Source: Scatosoma sp045588185 (GTDB lineage: Bacteria; Bacillota; Clostridia; Christensenellales; Borkfalkiaceae). Taken from it: a DNA stretch of 8,279 nucleotides. Below, one piece after another: positions 1 through 7,318 of this stretch (position 1 is its first letter; the number at the start of each line of letters is the position of its first letter). The stretch covers positions 1 to 8,279 of the forward strand of contig JAZNDR010000048.1 of assembly GCA_045588185.1 (NCBI GenBank), in the 5' to 3' direction. The notes under the pieces are model-generated. The model had not been told where the DNA came from. It saw only the letters and a list, made by a program, of their open reading frames with translations, and did no database searches. A program made the translations under genes and the position numbers.

Positions 1-318
1 TATCGTGAAATTCACGTGCATTGCGAAAAGGGCGATATTTACGGCAATATGTCGGAAAACAAGCTTACCTGTTCGTTGTTTGGTACTTGCAAGGAAACGG
101 CGCAGGTTAAGGTGATTAACTTGGCGGAAGAAAACGACGAATTTGCGGGGCATGGCGGTGGCGATCCGTTGCTTGTAAAGGACGTAATTGCGGATATGCG
201 TGGGGAAAGTTCGGAAGGTTTGACCTTGATTGAGCATTCAATGCGTAGCCATTTTGTTGGCTTTGCGGCGGAAAAATCTCGTCTTATGGACGGCACGCCG
301 ATAAAAGTAAATAGATAA
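1..318 (+). CDS. Gfo/Idh/MocA-family oxidoreductase, C-terminal fragment (5' end outside window)
   Basis: The reading frame is open from base 1 and ends with TAA at 316-318, giving the last 105 residues of a longer protein. The fragment resembles the C-terminal alpha/beta domain of Gfo/Idh/MocA NAD(P)-dependent sugar or inositol dehydrogenases. It begins with a strand carrying REIHVHCEKGDIYG, then has the HGGGDP segment followed by a helix (LLVKDVIADM), and closes with a helix containing SMRSHFVGFAAEKSRL. These are typical positions near the end of the family. The Rossmann NAD-binding half and the catalytic lysine motif lie upstream and cannot be checked. The family oxidises or epimerises sugars, sugar acids and cyclitols in the cytoplasm, which suits the glycosidase-like neighbours. 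The next gene starts 12 bases after the stop, so the two are probably co-transcribed. The GTG at position 16 is an internal codon, not a start. The family call is fairly firm; the substrate is unknown. Confidence 0.85.
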   Translation, partial: YREIHVHCEKGDIYGNMSENKLTCSLFGTCKETAQVKVINLAEENDEFAGHGGGDPLLVKDVIADMRGESSEGLTLIEHSMRSHFVGFAAEKSRLMDGTPIKVNR

Positions 319-319
319 C

Positions 320-325
320 AGGTGG
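320..325 (+). promoter_or_regulatory. Ribosome binding site that decides the DUF4091 gene start
   Basis: AGGTGG lies five bases before ATG at 331. An in-frame GTG at 322 falls inside this site, so ATG 331 is the better start and the protein is 552 rather than 555 residues long. Confidence 0.7.
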
Positions 326-330
326 AAATT

Positions 331-1989
331 ATGAAATATTTTGTATGGACGGAAAAAGGCAATACGCGCGTGTTGGCGGATGAGAAAATTACTGAACTTG
401 AAAAGCGTGATTGTAAAATCATAATCGAAGCGGCAAGGGGGGAATGTGAATGTGCGCAAATTCTCATTTCCGCGTTTGATAAAATTGACGCGTATGATTT
501 AGAACTTTCACATATCAACACGGGAAAAACAGGCTACTGGATTTCTAAAAACGACTGGAAAGTATATAACGAAAAATATATGCAGGTTGACGCGCATTGC
601 GAAGCGGACCAACATTTTCCTACGGGCTTGTATCCCGATGCTTTGTTGCCGTTTGAAGTTGCTAAACAATACGGCGAAAACGTAGTAGAAGCAGGTTTCC
701 ATCAAGGCATTTGGCTGTCGGTGAAAATTCCTGATAATCAACCTGCAGGTACGTATAACGGGAACTTTAAGTTGACGATTGATGGGAAAGAGCATAATAT
801 TCCCGTAAGCGTTACCGTTTGGGATTTCAACGTACCCAAAGAAGTGCATTTGCAAACGGATTTTGGCGTAGAACCCAACCAAATTAAACTGGGCGAAAAC
901 GATTATTTCCCCGATATGGTGCGCCAATACACCGAACGTTTGATGCAATTTAGATTGGCACCCAGCTTGCTTGCGTGTCGTATGAATCAATGGCATTGCG
1001 GCGAAGAATTTGCAAATCAAGTACGCTATTTTTTCCAAGAAGGCAAGCCGTACTTATCTACGATTATGTTGCCCGTGGAAGCTCATCCTGATACAGGGTT
1101 GAACGAAAAGCGTTTCAAAGAGTTTGCTTGGGGATTGATGCAAGCGGCGGTGGAAGATAATATCAACTATTTGGAAAGAGCAGCCGTATTTTGCAGTTTT
1201 ATCGACGAACCGCAGCTTAATGGCACTTGGGATGAAGCCAACACTACGAGTCGTAATTTTGAGATTTTTAAGGGTAAAATTGCCGATGAATTTTACGAAG
1301 CTGGTGAAAAGACGGCGTTTAGAAAAGCTATTTGCGATGCAATGCGTAAAGTGAAAAATTACGTCACCATACACATTGACGAACGCATTACCGAAGTGAA
1401 AAATTATTGTGCGGAAATTGCAAATATGCGCACGAAAGAACAGCGCGCGCAATATAAGGATATGGATAGCGTATGGTGGTATACTTGCGGTACAGGAGAT
1501 AAACCTTCATGGGTAATTAATCATAATCTTATGGGTGTACGTTTAATGCCGTGGATGTCTTACGATTATAACATTAAAGGTATGTTGTATTGGGAGAGCT
1601 GTATTATGTGCGAGTGGAAGTTTAATATGGAATCGCATTTAAACCACGAAACGTTGATTGATTGCTACAAAGTATCAAGGCGTAGTAGTTGTAGTGGGGA
1701 CGGATATTTATTCTATCCTGGCAAACCATACGGTATCTACGGGCCGGTGGAAAGTATTCGTTTGCATGTGCTTCGCGATGGTATGGAAGATTATGAATAT
1801 TTGTATTTGTACGGACAATTATGCGAAAAAGCAGGATTAGACGTGCATAAAGAAATTCGCGAGCTTTGTGATAAGCTGTATGAAGATATTACAATAAAGG
1901 CAGATTGTAAAACGTTTGATATTGTACGTCGTAGTTTGGCGGAAAAAATAGTTGAGCTAAAAAAACAGTTGGAAAGCAAAATAGAATAA
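331..1989 (+). CDS. DUF4091-domain putative glycoside hydrolase, intracellular
   Basis: This 552-residue protein has the layout of DUF4091 proteins, which are glycosidase-like and poorly characterised. Roughly residues 1-170 look like a beta-sandwich, with GIWLSVKIPDNQPAGTY followed by a VSVTVWDFNVP strand linking to the core. A TIM-barrel-like core follows, with IDEP at 291-294 near a strand end (a plausible catalytic or substrate-binding pair D292/E293), WWYTCG at 382-387 and GMLYWES at 417-423. The C-terminal DUF4091 hallmark is clear: GDGYLFYPG at 456-464 and LRDGMEDYEY at 481-490, then a helical tail. No signal peptide or transmembrane segment is visible at the N-terminus, which starts directly MKYFVWTEKG, so a cytoplasmic location is expected. 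That is notable because my recollection is that many relatives are secreted. The gene sits between a sugar oxidoreductase and a transporter, consistent with cleaving an imported glycoside. The family call is strong; the hydrolytic activity and substrate are inferred. Confidence 0.85.
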   Translation: MKYFVWTEKGNTRVLADEKITELEKRDCKIIIEAARGECECAQILISAFDKIDAYDLELSHINTGKTGYWISKNDWKVYNEKYMQVDAHCEADQHFPTGLYPDALLPFEVAKQYGENVVEAGFHQGIWLSVKIPDNQPAGTYNGNFKLTIDGKEHNIPVSVTVWDFNVPKEVHLQTDFGVEPNQIKLGENDYFPDMVRQYTERLMQFRLAPSLLACRMNQWHCGEEFANQVRYFFQEGKPYLSTIMLPVEAHPDTGLNEKRFKEFAWGLMQAAVEDNINYLERAAVFCSFIDEPQLNGTWDEANTTSRNFEIFKGKIADEFYEAGEKTAFRKAICDAMRKVKNYVTIHIDERITEVKNYCAEIANMRTKEQRAQYKDMDSVWWYTCGTGDKPSWVINHNLMGVRLMPWMSYDYNIKGMLYWESCIMCEWKFNMESHLNHETLIDCYKVSRRSSCSGDGYLFYPGKPYGIYGPVESIRLHVLRDGMEDYEYLYLYGQLCEKAGLDVHKEIRELCDKLYEDITIKADCKTFDIVRRSLAEKIVELKKQLESKIE

Positions 1990-1996
1990 AACAGAA

Positions 1997-3247
1997 ATGA
2001 AAAATAAAAAAGAAGCAAAAACATTTAACAAGACCACCTTATTGGTTGCATTATGTTGGATGGTTTATACATGCTCATATTTGGGGAAATTGGGCTATAA
2101 TGCCAACATTACGCAAATAGAAGAAGTATACTCTATTTCACATTCTACGGCTGGTATGGTTAGTACATTTTTCTTTTTTGCTTATGGCATAGGACAAATT
2201 GTTAACGGTATATTCTGTAAGAAGTATAATATTCGTTTTGTCATTTTTGCTAGTTTGCTCGTGTCGGGCTTGATGAACTTTTTGGTCGGCGTTTCAAATA
2301 ATTTTATTTTAGTAAAATATTTTTGGTTAATCAATGGGGCTTCATTATCTGTTCTTTGGCCGTCGCTCATTCGATTGTTATCGGAAACTTTGGAGGAAAC
2401 AAATATTGGACGGGCGGTAGTTGTAATGGGGACAACTGTTGCAACAGGGACATTATTTGTATATGGATTAAGTGCTTTGTTTGTTGCGCTTGGTTCTTAT
2501 AACGTTATGTTTTTCCTTGCGGGGATTTTGCTACCCGTAATTGCGGTTTTATGGATTTTTGCTTATCCAAAATTGGTTAAAAAAAGGGAGAAAACAGGAA
2601 AACAAGAAATCCAGGTACAAACGGGGTTAAATAGTAAAAAACAACTCGGTTGGTTATGGTTTCCAATCGGCATTCTTGCTATTTTTGCGGTTTTTGACAA
2701 TCTTGTAAAAGATGGTTTAACGACATGGGTTCCGATGATTTTAAAAGAAAGTTATGGGTTGCCTGATTATATCAGTATTTTATTAACAATGCTTTTGCCA
2801 ATCTTAGCGATATTCGGTACTAGTGTTGCGGTAATTCTGCAAAAGAAAATAAAAGATTTTGTTTTACTGTCAGCAGTGTTATTTCTTGTATCCGCAATGC
2901 TAATTGGTTTGGTGATATTATGTTTGCCTACCGGGTTGGTTTTTGTCAGTTTGGGAAGTTTTGGTATAATATCTTGTTTGATGGCAGGGGTAAATAATAT
3001 TATTACAAGTATGGCTCCTTTATATTGGAAAGATAAGATAAATTCAGGGTTGTTGGCAGGTGTGTTAAATGGATTCTGCTATTTAGGGAGTACCCTCAGC
3101 TCTTATGGATTAGGTATAGTTGCTGATGCTAGAGGTTGGAATGCTGTATTTTGGGTATTATTTATTTTGTGTATCATAGCAATTATTTTGTCTATTATTT
3201 ATTTGCTCGTAGTCACCCAAAGGGAAAGACAAGAACGAATGAGATGA
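1997..3247 (+). CDS. MFS transporter, OPA (GlpT/UhpT)-like branch
   Basis: This 416-residue, very hydrophobic protein has about 12 predicted helices: six before a basic cytoplasmic loop at residues 192-217 (KLVKKREKTGKQEIQV) and six after. The N-terminus CWMVYTCSYLGKLGYNANI and the seventh helix VFDNLVKDGLTTWVP match the pattern of the organophosphate:phosphate antiporter family. From memory of E. coli GlpT, its phosphate-binding R45 and R269 align with K31 and K238 here. The protein may therefore carry a sugar phosphate, a sugar acid or an uncharged sugar; the sequence does not settle which. It starts seven bases after the DUF4091 stop with only a weak ribosome site, which suggests translational coupling to that gene. 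Its codons look more AT-rich than those of the flanking enzymes, partly because membrane proteins use many Leu, Ile and Phe codons. It is intact and full length, unlike the remnant at 6050-6470. Superfamily call is very secure; the OPA placement is likely. Confidence 0.88.
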   Translation: MKNKKEAKTFNKTTLLVALCWMVYTCSYLGKLGYNANITQIEEVYSISHSTAGMVSTFFFFAYGIGQIVNGIFCKKYNIRFVIFASLLVSGLMNFLVGVSNNFILVKYFWLINGASLSVLWPSLIRLLSETLEETNIGRAVVVMGTTVATGTLFVYGLSALFVALGSYNVMFFLAGILLPVIAVLWIFAYPKLVKKREKTGKQEIQVQTGLNSKKQLGWLWFPIGILAIFAVFDNLVKDGLTTWVPMILKESYGLPDYISILLTMLLPILAIFGTSVAVILQKKIKDFVLLSAVLFLVSAMLIGLVILCLPTGLVFVSLGSFGIISCLMAGVNNIITSMAPLYWKDKINSGLLAGVLNGFCYLGSTLSSYGLGIVADARGWNAVFWVLFILCIIAIILSIIYLLVVTQRERQERMR

Positions 3248-3342
3248 AAACTGTTCGAGATACGGAATGATTTAGGACCGAGTAAGAAGCTAAGCCCGAT
3301 ATATACAGTGGTTTCTATGATATTTTTATTTGATAGTATTAA

Positions 3343-3372
3343 TTGAATCTTTCCTAAACTGCTTGATATATT
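3343..3372 (+). promoter_or_regulatory. Possible sigma-A-type promoter before the GH-like gene
   Basis: TTGAAT at 3343-3348 and TATATT at 3367-3372 are separated by 18 bases, within the range for a housekeeping promoter, and lie about 40 bases before the start at 3411. The gap at 3248-3410 is otherwise AT-rich and non-coding, and I see no terminator hairpin, so this would be an internal promoter added to read-through from upstream. AT-rich DNA yields such matches by chance, so confidence is low. Confidence 0.35.
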
Positions 3373-3400
3373 TTGAATAGTTTAAAATAAAAAATTGGTT

Positions 3401-3404
3401 GGAG
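3401..3404 (+). promoter_or_regulatory. Ribosome binding site that decides the GH-like gene start
   Basis: GGAG lies six bases before ATG 3411 and nine before ATG 3414. The in-frame TTG at 3399 overlaps this site and is therefore not the start. ATG 3411 is preferred, although 3414 cannot be excluded. Confidence 0.65.
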
Positions 3405-3410
3405 ATTTCT

Positions 3411-5423
3411 ATGATGAAAGAAAGACAAACGGAATATATCTTACGTTACTACTTGCCCACTCCTCCGCATTTTGATGAAGAATACACCAAAAAGAGATTT
3501 GAACAATTACTTGTATTTTGCGAAGAAACGGGCGTAAAATCTGTAATGTTATACGTTGCGTTAGATCCGAATTTTTATTATATGCCCGATACTTTGGAAT
3601 ATACGGAGCAAACGCGAGATGTTTTAATTCCGTATATTCAAAAGTTAAAAGAAGCGGGTATATCCTATCAAATCAATTATCAAAATTTAATAGGCTCAGT
3701 TTCGGGTGGTGCGGATTTTTCTCAAAAGCTTGGTTATGAGCCGATTGTCGATTATAAGGGCTTTCCAGCGGGCGGTATCGCTTGTCCGTACGGGACACGT
3801 TTCCGCGAAATTGCAGGCGAAAAATTGAAAATTTGGGCGGAAACCAAACCCGATGTATTTTGGATGGACGACGATTTGCGTATGTATAATCACGCATCTA
3901 GCACGTTTGCGGTCAAAGCAGGGGCGTCTGGTAGCTATGTGGATTATTTCTGTTTTTGCGATGAGCATATTAGACGGTTTAATGCAAAGATGGGTACGAA
4001 TTACACTCGCGAAGAGATTGTATCGGGAATTTTACAGGAAGGCGAGCCTACGCAAATGCGCCGTGATTATTTAGCGTTTATGAACGAAAGCACGGTGGAT
4101 ATGGCAAAGTGGATTGAACGAACTATTCACTCGGTAGATAAAAACATTCGCATTGCTCAAATGACAAGCGGTCCTGACGCACATTCGGCAGAGTGGAGAA
4201 GCTGGAAGGATTTTTACAACGCATTGTGTGGTGAACACGATGCGATTGTTCGTCCGACATTTGGTCCGTATAGAGAGAATAATCCGTGTGATTTTATTCA
4301 TTGTTATCGCTCGTTGGCGCATTCAATATGCGTTATGCAAGAAAACTGTCAAAAACACATTGAGTTTTGTCCTGAGGTGGAAAACACACGTTTTACCGTT
4401 TGGGCGAAATCGGCGCGGGCAACAACTTTACAGCTAGCACTTTCTGCGTTTATGGGTTGCAACAACATCACGCTGTCCTTGTACGATTTAGATGGCTGTG
4501 CCTTATTGGATGAACCATCCTATAAGGCAATGTTGAAAAAAGAAAAATCGTATTTGGACACCTTGTCGGCTTTGTCGTTAAACGAAGCGCAAAGCCTGGG
4601 CGTTATTATTCCATCGGCGGAAGACGCTGGGCTTCGCTATCATTTGCAAAAGGGTGAAACATATAGTCAAATGAGTGGCGGTTTGCGTTATATTGAAAAT
4701 TATTTTCTGCAAGCAGGTATTCCCTGTCAGTATAAAGCGATAAAGCATTTAGACGGCAAGGGCGTAACGGCACTCGATGGCTATACGGCAAATATTTTGT
4801 CGGACGAAGAACTGAAAATCGTGCTTTCAGGCAACGTGTTCTTGGAAGGAAAAGCGGCGGAAATTTTGCTTGCGCGCGGCTTTGGCGATGTAATCGGTGT
4901 GAAGCAATTGCAAAGGCCGACGATGCAAACGAACGTGGAAATGATTTATTCGTTTGCAAGAGAGGACTGTACGCATATCCGTGTGCCTTCCCGTATCCCG
5001 TATCGTAACTGGTATATGGCCACGTTGGATGATAAAGCAAAGGTACATTCAGCGTTCAATACGCCTATGGGTGGGGCATTCCCAGCTTTGTCAGTATATG
5101 AAAATAAACTTGGCGGTAAGGTTGCAACTTATTTTGCTACAGGTAATTTGGGCGATGCGTTCTTCACACATCATCGCATTGCGCTATTGAAAAACGTGCT
5201 TGGCGAGTTAGACGAAAGTTTGGATAGATTAGATTGTCATTCTTTTGCTATGCTGTGTACTAAAAAGGTGAAAAACGCCAAGAAGTATCATTTTATCGCT
5301 AATTTAGCCACGGATAAACTGGAAACTGTTTGCCTTAATGGGAACAATGTTTCGGTTAATTTGGAAGTATACGAAACGGCAGTATTTGAAGAAAATAATC
5401 AAATTTTAAGGAGAGTAAAATGA
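3411..5423 (+). CDS. Putative intracellular glycoside hydrolase with GH42-like architecture
   Basis: This 670-residue protein, numbered from ATG 3411, appears to have three parts. Residues 1 to about 390 look like a TIM barrel: an early strand SVMLYVALDP, then INYQNLIG, then KPDVFWMDDDLRMYNH at 148-160, and HIEFCPEVEN at 316-325. Residues of about 395-500 look like an alpha/beta domain similar to the trimerisation domain of GH42 beta-galactosidases, starting LGVIIPSAED at 396 and including FLEGKAAEILLARGFGDVIG at 477-496. The remainder is beta-rich, as in the C-terminal domains of such enzymes. E322 or E318 could be the nucleophile. The usual acid/base Glu at the fourth strand is not obvious; D153-D154-D155 occupy about that place. 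No signal peptide is seen. The gene overlaps the downstream esterase by four bases, so the two products are probably made together. The protein is clearly glycosidase-like, but the exact family, activity and substrate are uncertain, and a non-catalytic role is possible. Confidence 0.6.
   Translation: MMKERQTEYILRYYLPTPPHFDEEYTKKRFEQLLVFCEETGVKSVMLYVALDPNFYYMPDTLEYTEQTRDVLIPYIQKLKEAGISYQINYQNLIGSVSGGADFSQKLGYEPIVDYKGFPAGGIACPYGTRFREIAGEKLKIWAETKPDVFWMDDDLRMYNHASSTFAVKAGASGSYVDYFCFCDEHIRRFNAKMGTNYTREEIVSGILQEGEPTQMRRDYLAFMNESTVDMAKWIERTIHSVDKNIRIAQMTSGPDAHSAEWRSWKDFYNALCGEHDAIVRPTFGPYRENNPCDFIHCYRSLAHSICVMQENCQKHIEFCPEVENTRFTVWAKSARATTLQLALSAFMGCNNITLSLYDLDGCALLDEPSYKAMLKKEKSYLDTLSALSLNEAQSLGVIIPSAEDAGLRYHLQKGETYSQMSGGLRYIENYFLQAGIPCQYKAIKHLDGKGVTALDGYTANILSDEELKIVLSGNVFLEGKAAEILLARGFGDVIGVKQLQRPTMQTNVEMIYSFAREDCTHIRVPSRIPYRNWYMATLDDKAKVHSAFNTPMGGAFPALSVYENKLGGKVATYFATGNLGDAFFTHHRIALLKNVLGELDESLDRLDCHSFAMLCTKKVKNAKKYHFIANLATDKLETVCLNGNNVSVNLEVYETAVFEENNQILRRVK
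5408..5413 (+). promoter_or_regulatory. Ribosome binding site for the SGNH esterase gene
   Basis: AAGGAG lies six bases before ATG 5420, inside the last codons of the GH-like gene. With the ATGA stop/start overlap at 5420-5423, this indicates translational coupling supported by a strong site of its own. Confidence 0.75.
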
Positions 5424-6049
5424 AGATAGTATTTTTCGGCGACTCCATTACGGATATGGGGAGAGATCGAAATAGGGAGCATGAAGCGTTTGGATATGGT
5501 GTTGGTTATGTAAATGCCGTGGCTAGCGAATTAATGTCGAATAATCCAGAAAAGTACGAGTTAATCAATAAGGGGATTAGCGGAAATAGAATTGTAGATT
5601 TATATGCAAGAATTAAAGCGGACGTATGGAATCATAATCCCGACGTTTTGAGTATACTCATCGGGGTTAATGATATATGGCACGAAATTTATGGTAACAA
5701 CGGAGTTGATTTGGCGCGTTTTGAAAAGATGTACCGTATTTTATTAGAAGATACGAAAGTGCGCTTCCCTAATATTCAATTTATTCTTTGTGAGCCGTTC
5801 GTTTTAAAGGGTAGTGCGACCGAAGAAAAATATGAAGAATTTTGCGAAGTGAAGAAATATGCTACGGTTGTGAAGAAGCTCGCCGAAGAATTTAATTGTG
5901 GCTTCGTTGCATTACAAAATAAATTTGAGGAAGCAGCGGCAAAGACGAAGGCAGAATATTATTTGTACGATGGAGTACATCCCGACGTCGCTGGCGGAAA
6001 ATTGATTGCAGATGCATGGTTGAAAGTATTTGACGCAATGACAAAATAG
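5420..6049 (+). CDS. SGNH/GDSL-family esterase, probable carbohydrate deacylase
   Basis: This 209-residue protein carries all the diagnostic SGNH hydrolase blocks. Block I is FFGDSITDMG with nucleophile S9. Block II is NKGISGNR, with G52/G55 near the oxyanion hole. Block III is IGVNDIW with N84. Block V is YDGVHPDVAG with D184 and H187 completing the triad. The KGISGNRIVDLYAR and DGVHPDVAGGKLIADAWL patterns resemble the small intracellular GDSL enzymes related to rhamnogalacturonan acetylesterases, which remove acetyl groups from sugars. The length is normal for a single-domain member, and no signal peptide is present, since MKIVFF is already the first core strand. Its ATG overlaps the GH-like stop codon, so it probably removes O-acyl groups from the substrate or product of that protein. 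The fold and catalytic residues are secure; acetyl-sugar specificity is inferred from context. Confidence 0.93.
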   Translation: MKIVFFGDSITDMGRDRNREHEAFGYGVGYVNAVASELMSNNPEKYELINKGISGNRIVDLYARIKADVWNHNPDVLSILIGVNDIWHEIYGNNGVDLARFEKMYRILLEDTKVRFPNIQFILCEPFVLKGSATEEKYEEFCEVKKYATVVKKLAEEFNCGFVALQNKFEEAAAKTKAEYYLYDGVHPDVAGGKLIADAWLKVFDAMTK

Positions 6050-6470
6050 GTATATAAATGGAGATAGCAACTTATATTTTATGCATAAGACGCTGTTGAT
6101 CATGTTTTCAAGTTCATCGATGTTTTTCTTGTTGACGTATTTTGTGCAGCTGCCTATTTTGAATATTATTTTTATCGTAATTGCAATTATGTCGGCGTCT
6201 GGTGCTTCGACAATGCTATACAGTAGGTATTGTCCTAGCTTGCGTGATACGGGTAGAGTATCGTCTGTAACGGGCTTTTTGGATTTTACAAGCTATATGT
6301 CGGCGGTAATTGGCAACACGTTTTTTGCAAGCTTAGCTTCTTTCTTGGGGTGGAGCAATTTGGTTTTGATTTGGTGTGCATTGATGGTGGTAGGGGTTAT
6401 TATTGCGTTGCCGTATCGCTTTCAAAAAACAAAGAAACCTCCGGAAACGAAAGCGGATAACAAAGATTGA
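6050..6470 (+). pseudogene. Remnant of a second OPA-like MFS transporter, C-terminal four helices only
   Basis: The frame is open from 6042 and has its first ATG at 6081, which would give a 129-residue product ending at TGA 6468-6470. The sequence holds four hydrophobic helices: LLIMFSSSSMFFLLTYFV, LPILNIIFIVIAIMSA, a segment running from GFLDFTSYMSAVIGNTFF, and SNLVLIWCALMVVGVIIALP, then a charged tail (QKTKKPPETKADNKD). The central YSRYCPSLRDTGRVSSVTGF is the loop between helices 10 and 11 of OPA-like MFS carriers. It corresponds to roughly residue 280 onward of the intact transporter at 1997-3247, but is clearly a different paralogue, not a copy. About 280 N-terminal residues are missing. 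ATG 6081 has no good ribosome site: GGAG at 6060-6063 is 17 bases away. A short frame from ATG 6058 encodes only about 13 codons. The rest of the frame is clean, which suggests a recent deletion just after the esterase gene, or an assembly join. Confidence 0.75.
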
Positions 6471-6487
6471 TGAATTAGATACCACAT

Positions 6488-6492
6488 AGGAG
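6488..6492 (+). promoter_or_regulatory. Ribosome binding site for the PHP-domain gene
   Basis: AGGAG lies nine bases before ATG 6502, a good match that supports this start and shows that the gene can be translated independently of the truncated frame before it. Confidence 0.7.
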
Positions 6493-6501
6493 TATATAAC
6501 C

Positions 6502-7308
6502 ATGAGATTTACATACGATCACGATTTACATATACATTCTGGGCTTTCCCTTTGTTCTAACGATCCCGAGCAGAACAAGGAATTAATGCTACAATATGCG
6601 GAAGAAAATCATTTGAAAACTATTTGTGTGACCGACCATTTTTGGGATGAAAAAGTGGATGTTGAGCGTTTTCAATTTTATCGCGATCAAAACTATGCGT
6701 ATATTTCGCAAATCAACCCGTTGCCGCAATCGAAAAACGTTCGTTTTTTGTTCGGTTGTGAAACGGATTTAAGCAAGGATATGCAGCTGGGGCTTTCGAA
6801 AGAAAGATACGATCTGTTTGATTTTATTGTTATCCCCACCACGCATTTGCATTGTGCGCCTTTTACAATTTCTAGGGAAGATAGTGAAAGTACGGAACGT
6901 AGAGCACAGCTTTGGGCGGAACGTTTTGATGCGGTGCTGAATATGGATTTGCCTTTCCATAAAACGGGTATAGCGCATTTGACATGCGGCTTGATGGCAA
7001 AGCCCAACGAGCTTTTGGCTACTTTACAAAAAATTTCTTTGATGGAAGCGGAACGATTGTTCAAAAAAGCGGCGAGCGTTGGTGTTGGCATTGAAATCAA
7101 TTTAGAGGATGCGATGCATTTTGAAGGGGAAACGAAAGATATTTGTTTGAAGCTGTATCAAATTGCCAAGGATTGTAAATGCAAGTTTTATTTTGGCAGC
7201 GATGCGCATCATCCCAAGAGCTTTGAAAAATGTCGTGGCTATTTTGAACAGGCAATTGATTTATTGCAATTGAAGGAAAATGACAAATTTATCATTGAAA
7301 ACAATTGA
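6502..7308 (+). CDS. PHP-domain metal-dependent phosphoesterase (histidinol-phosphatase-like)
   Basis: This 268-residue protein shows a full set of PHP metal ligands in order: DLHIHSG with H10 and H12, VTDHF with D45 and H46, GCETD with E87, PTTHLH with H115 and H117, IAHL with H159, and FGSDAHHP with D234 and H236. EIN at 198-200 may lie in the same pocket. This pattern matches the HisK/YcdX-type trinuclear phosphatases and phosphoesterases that act on histidinol phosphate or other small phosphate esters in the cytoplasm. The length is normal for that group and no signal peptide is seen. No histidine-biosynthesis gene is nearby. Among sugar genes a sugar-phosphate or other phosphate-ester substrate is more likely, so the name hisK is not assigned. 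It is followed after ten bases by the deacetylase gene and is probably co-transcribed with it. Fold and metal site are secure; substrate is unknown. Confidence 0.88.
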   Translation: MRFTYDHDLHIHSGLSLCSNDPEQNKELMLQYAEENHLKTICVTDHFWDEKVDVERFQFYRDQNYAYISQINPLPQSKNVRFLFGCETDLSKDMQLGLSKERYDLFDFIVIPTTHLHCAPFTISREDSESTERRAQLWAERFDAVLNMDLPFHKTGIAHLTCGLMAKPNELLATLQKISLMEAERLFKKAASVGVGIEINLEDAMHFEGETKDICLKLYQIAKDCKCKFYFGSDAHHPKSFEKCRGYFEQAIDLLQLKENDKFIIENN

Positions 7309-7318
7309 AGTCTAAATT

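Noticed and set aside
39..521. A 160-codon open frame on the - strand across the dehydrogenase/DUF4091 junction
   Set aside because: It lies antisense to two well-supported genes, has no recognisable domain, and reads as a low-complexity mirror of their codons.
3245..3258. A sequence resembling a catabolite-repression (cre) site, TGAAAACTGTTCGA
   Set aside because: It has two mismatches to the expected pattern, including the central CG, and overlaps the transporter stop codon. It is too weak to call.
3271..3358. Inverted repeat TTTAGGA / TCCTAAA in the intergenic gap
   Set aside because: The arms are only seven bases and lie 74 bases apart, with no U-rich tract after the second arm, so neither a terminator nor an operator is supported.
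4606..5040. A 144-codon open frame on the - strand inside the GH-like gene
   Set aside because: It is fully antisense to a strong coding frame and its translation shows no family-like pattern.
6058..6099. A short frame from ATG 6058 that might be the original start of the truncated transporter
   Set aside because: It stops after about 13 codons and is out of frame with the transporter remnant; its sequence is too short to match anything.
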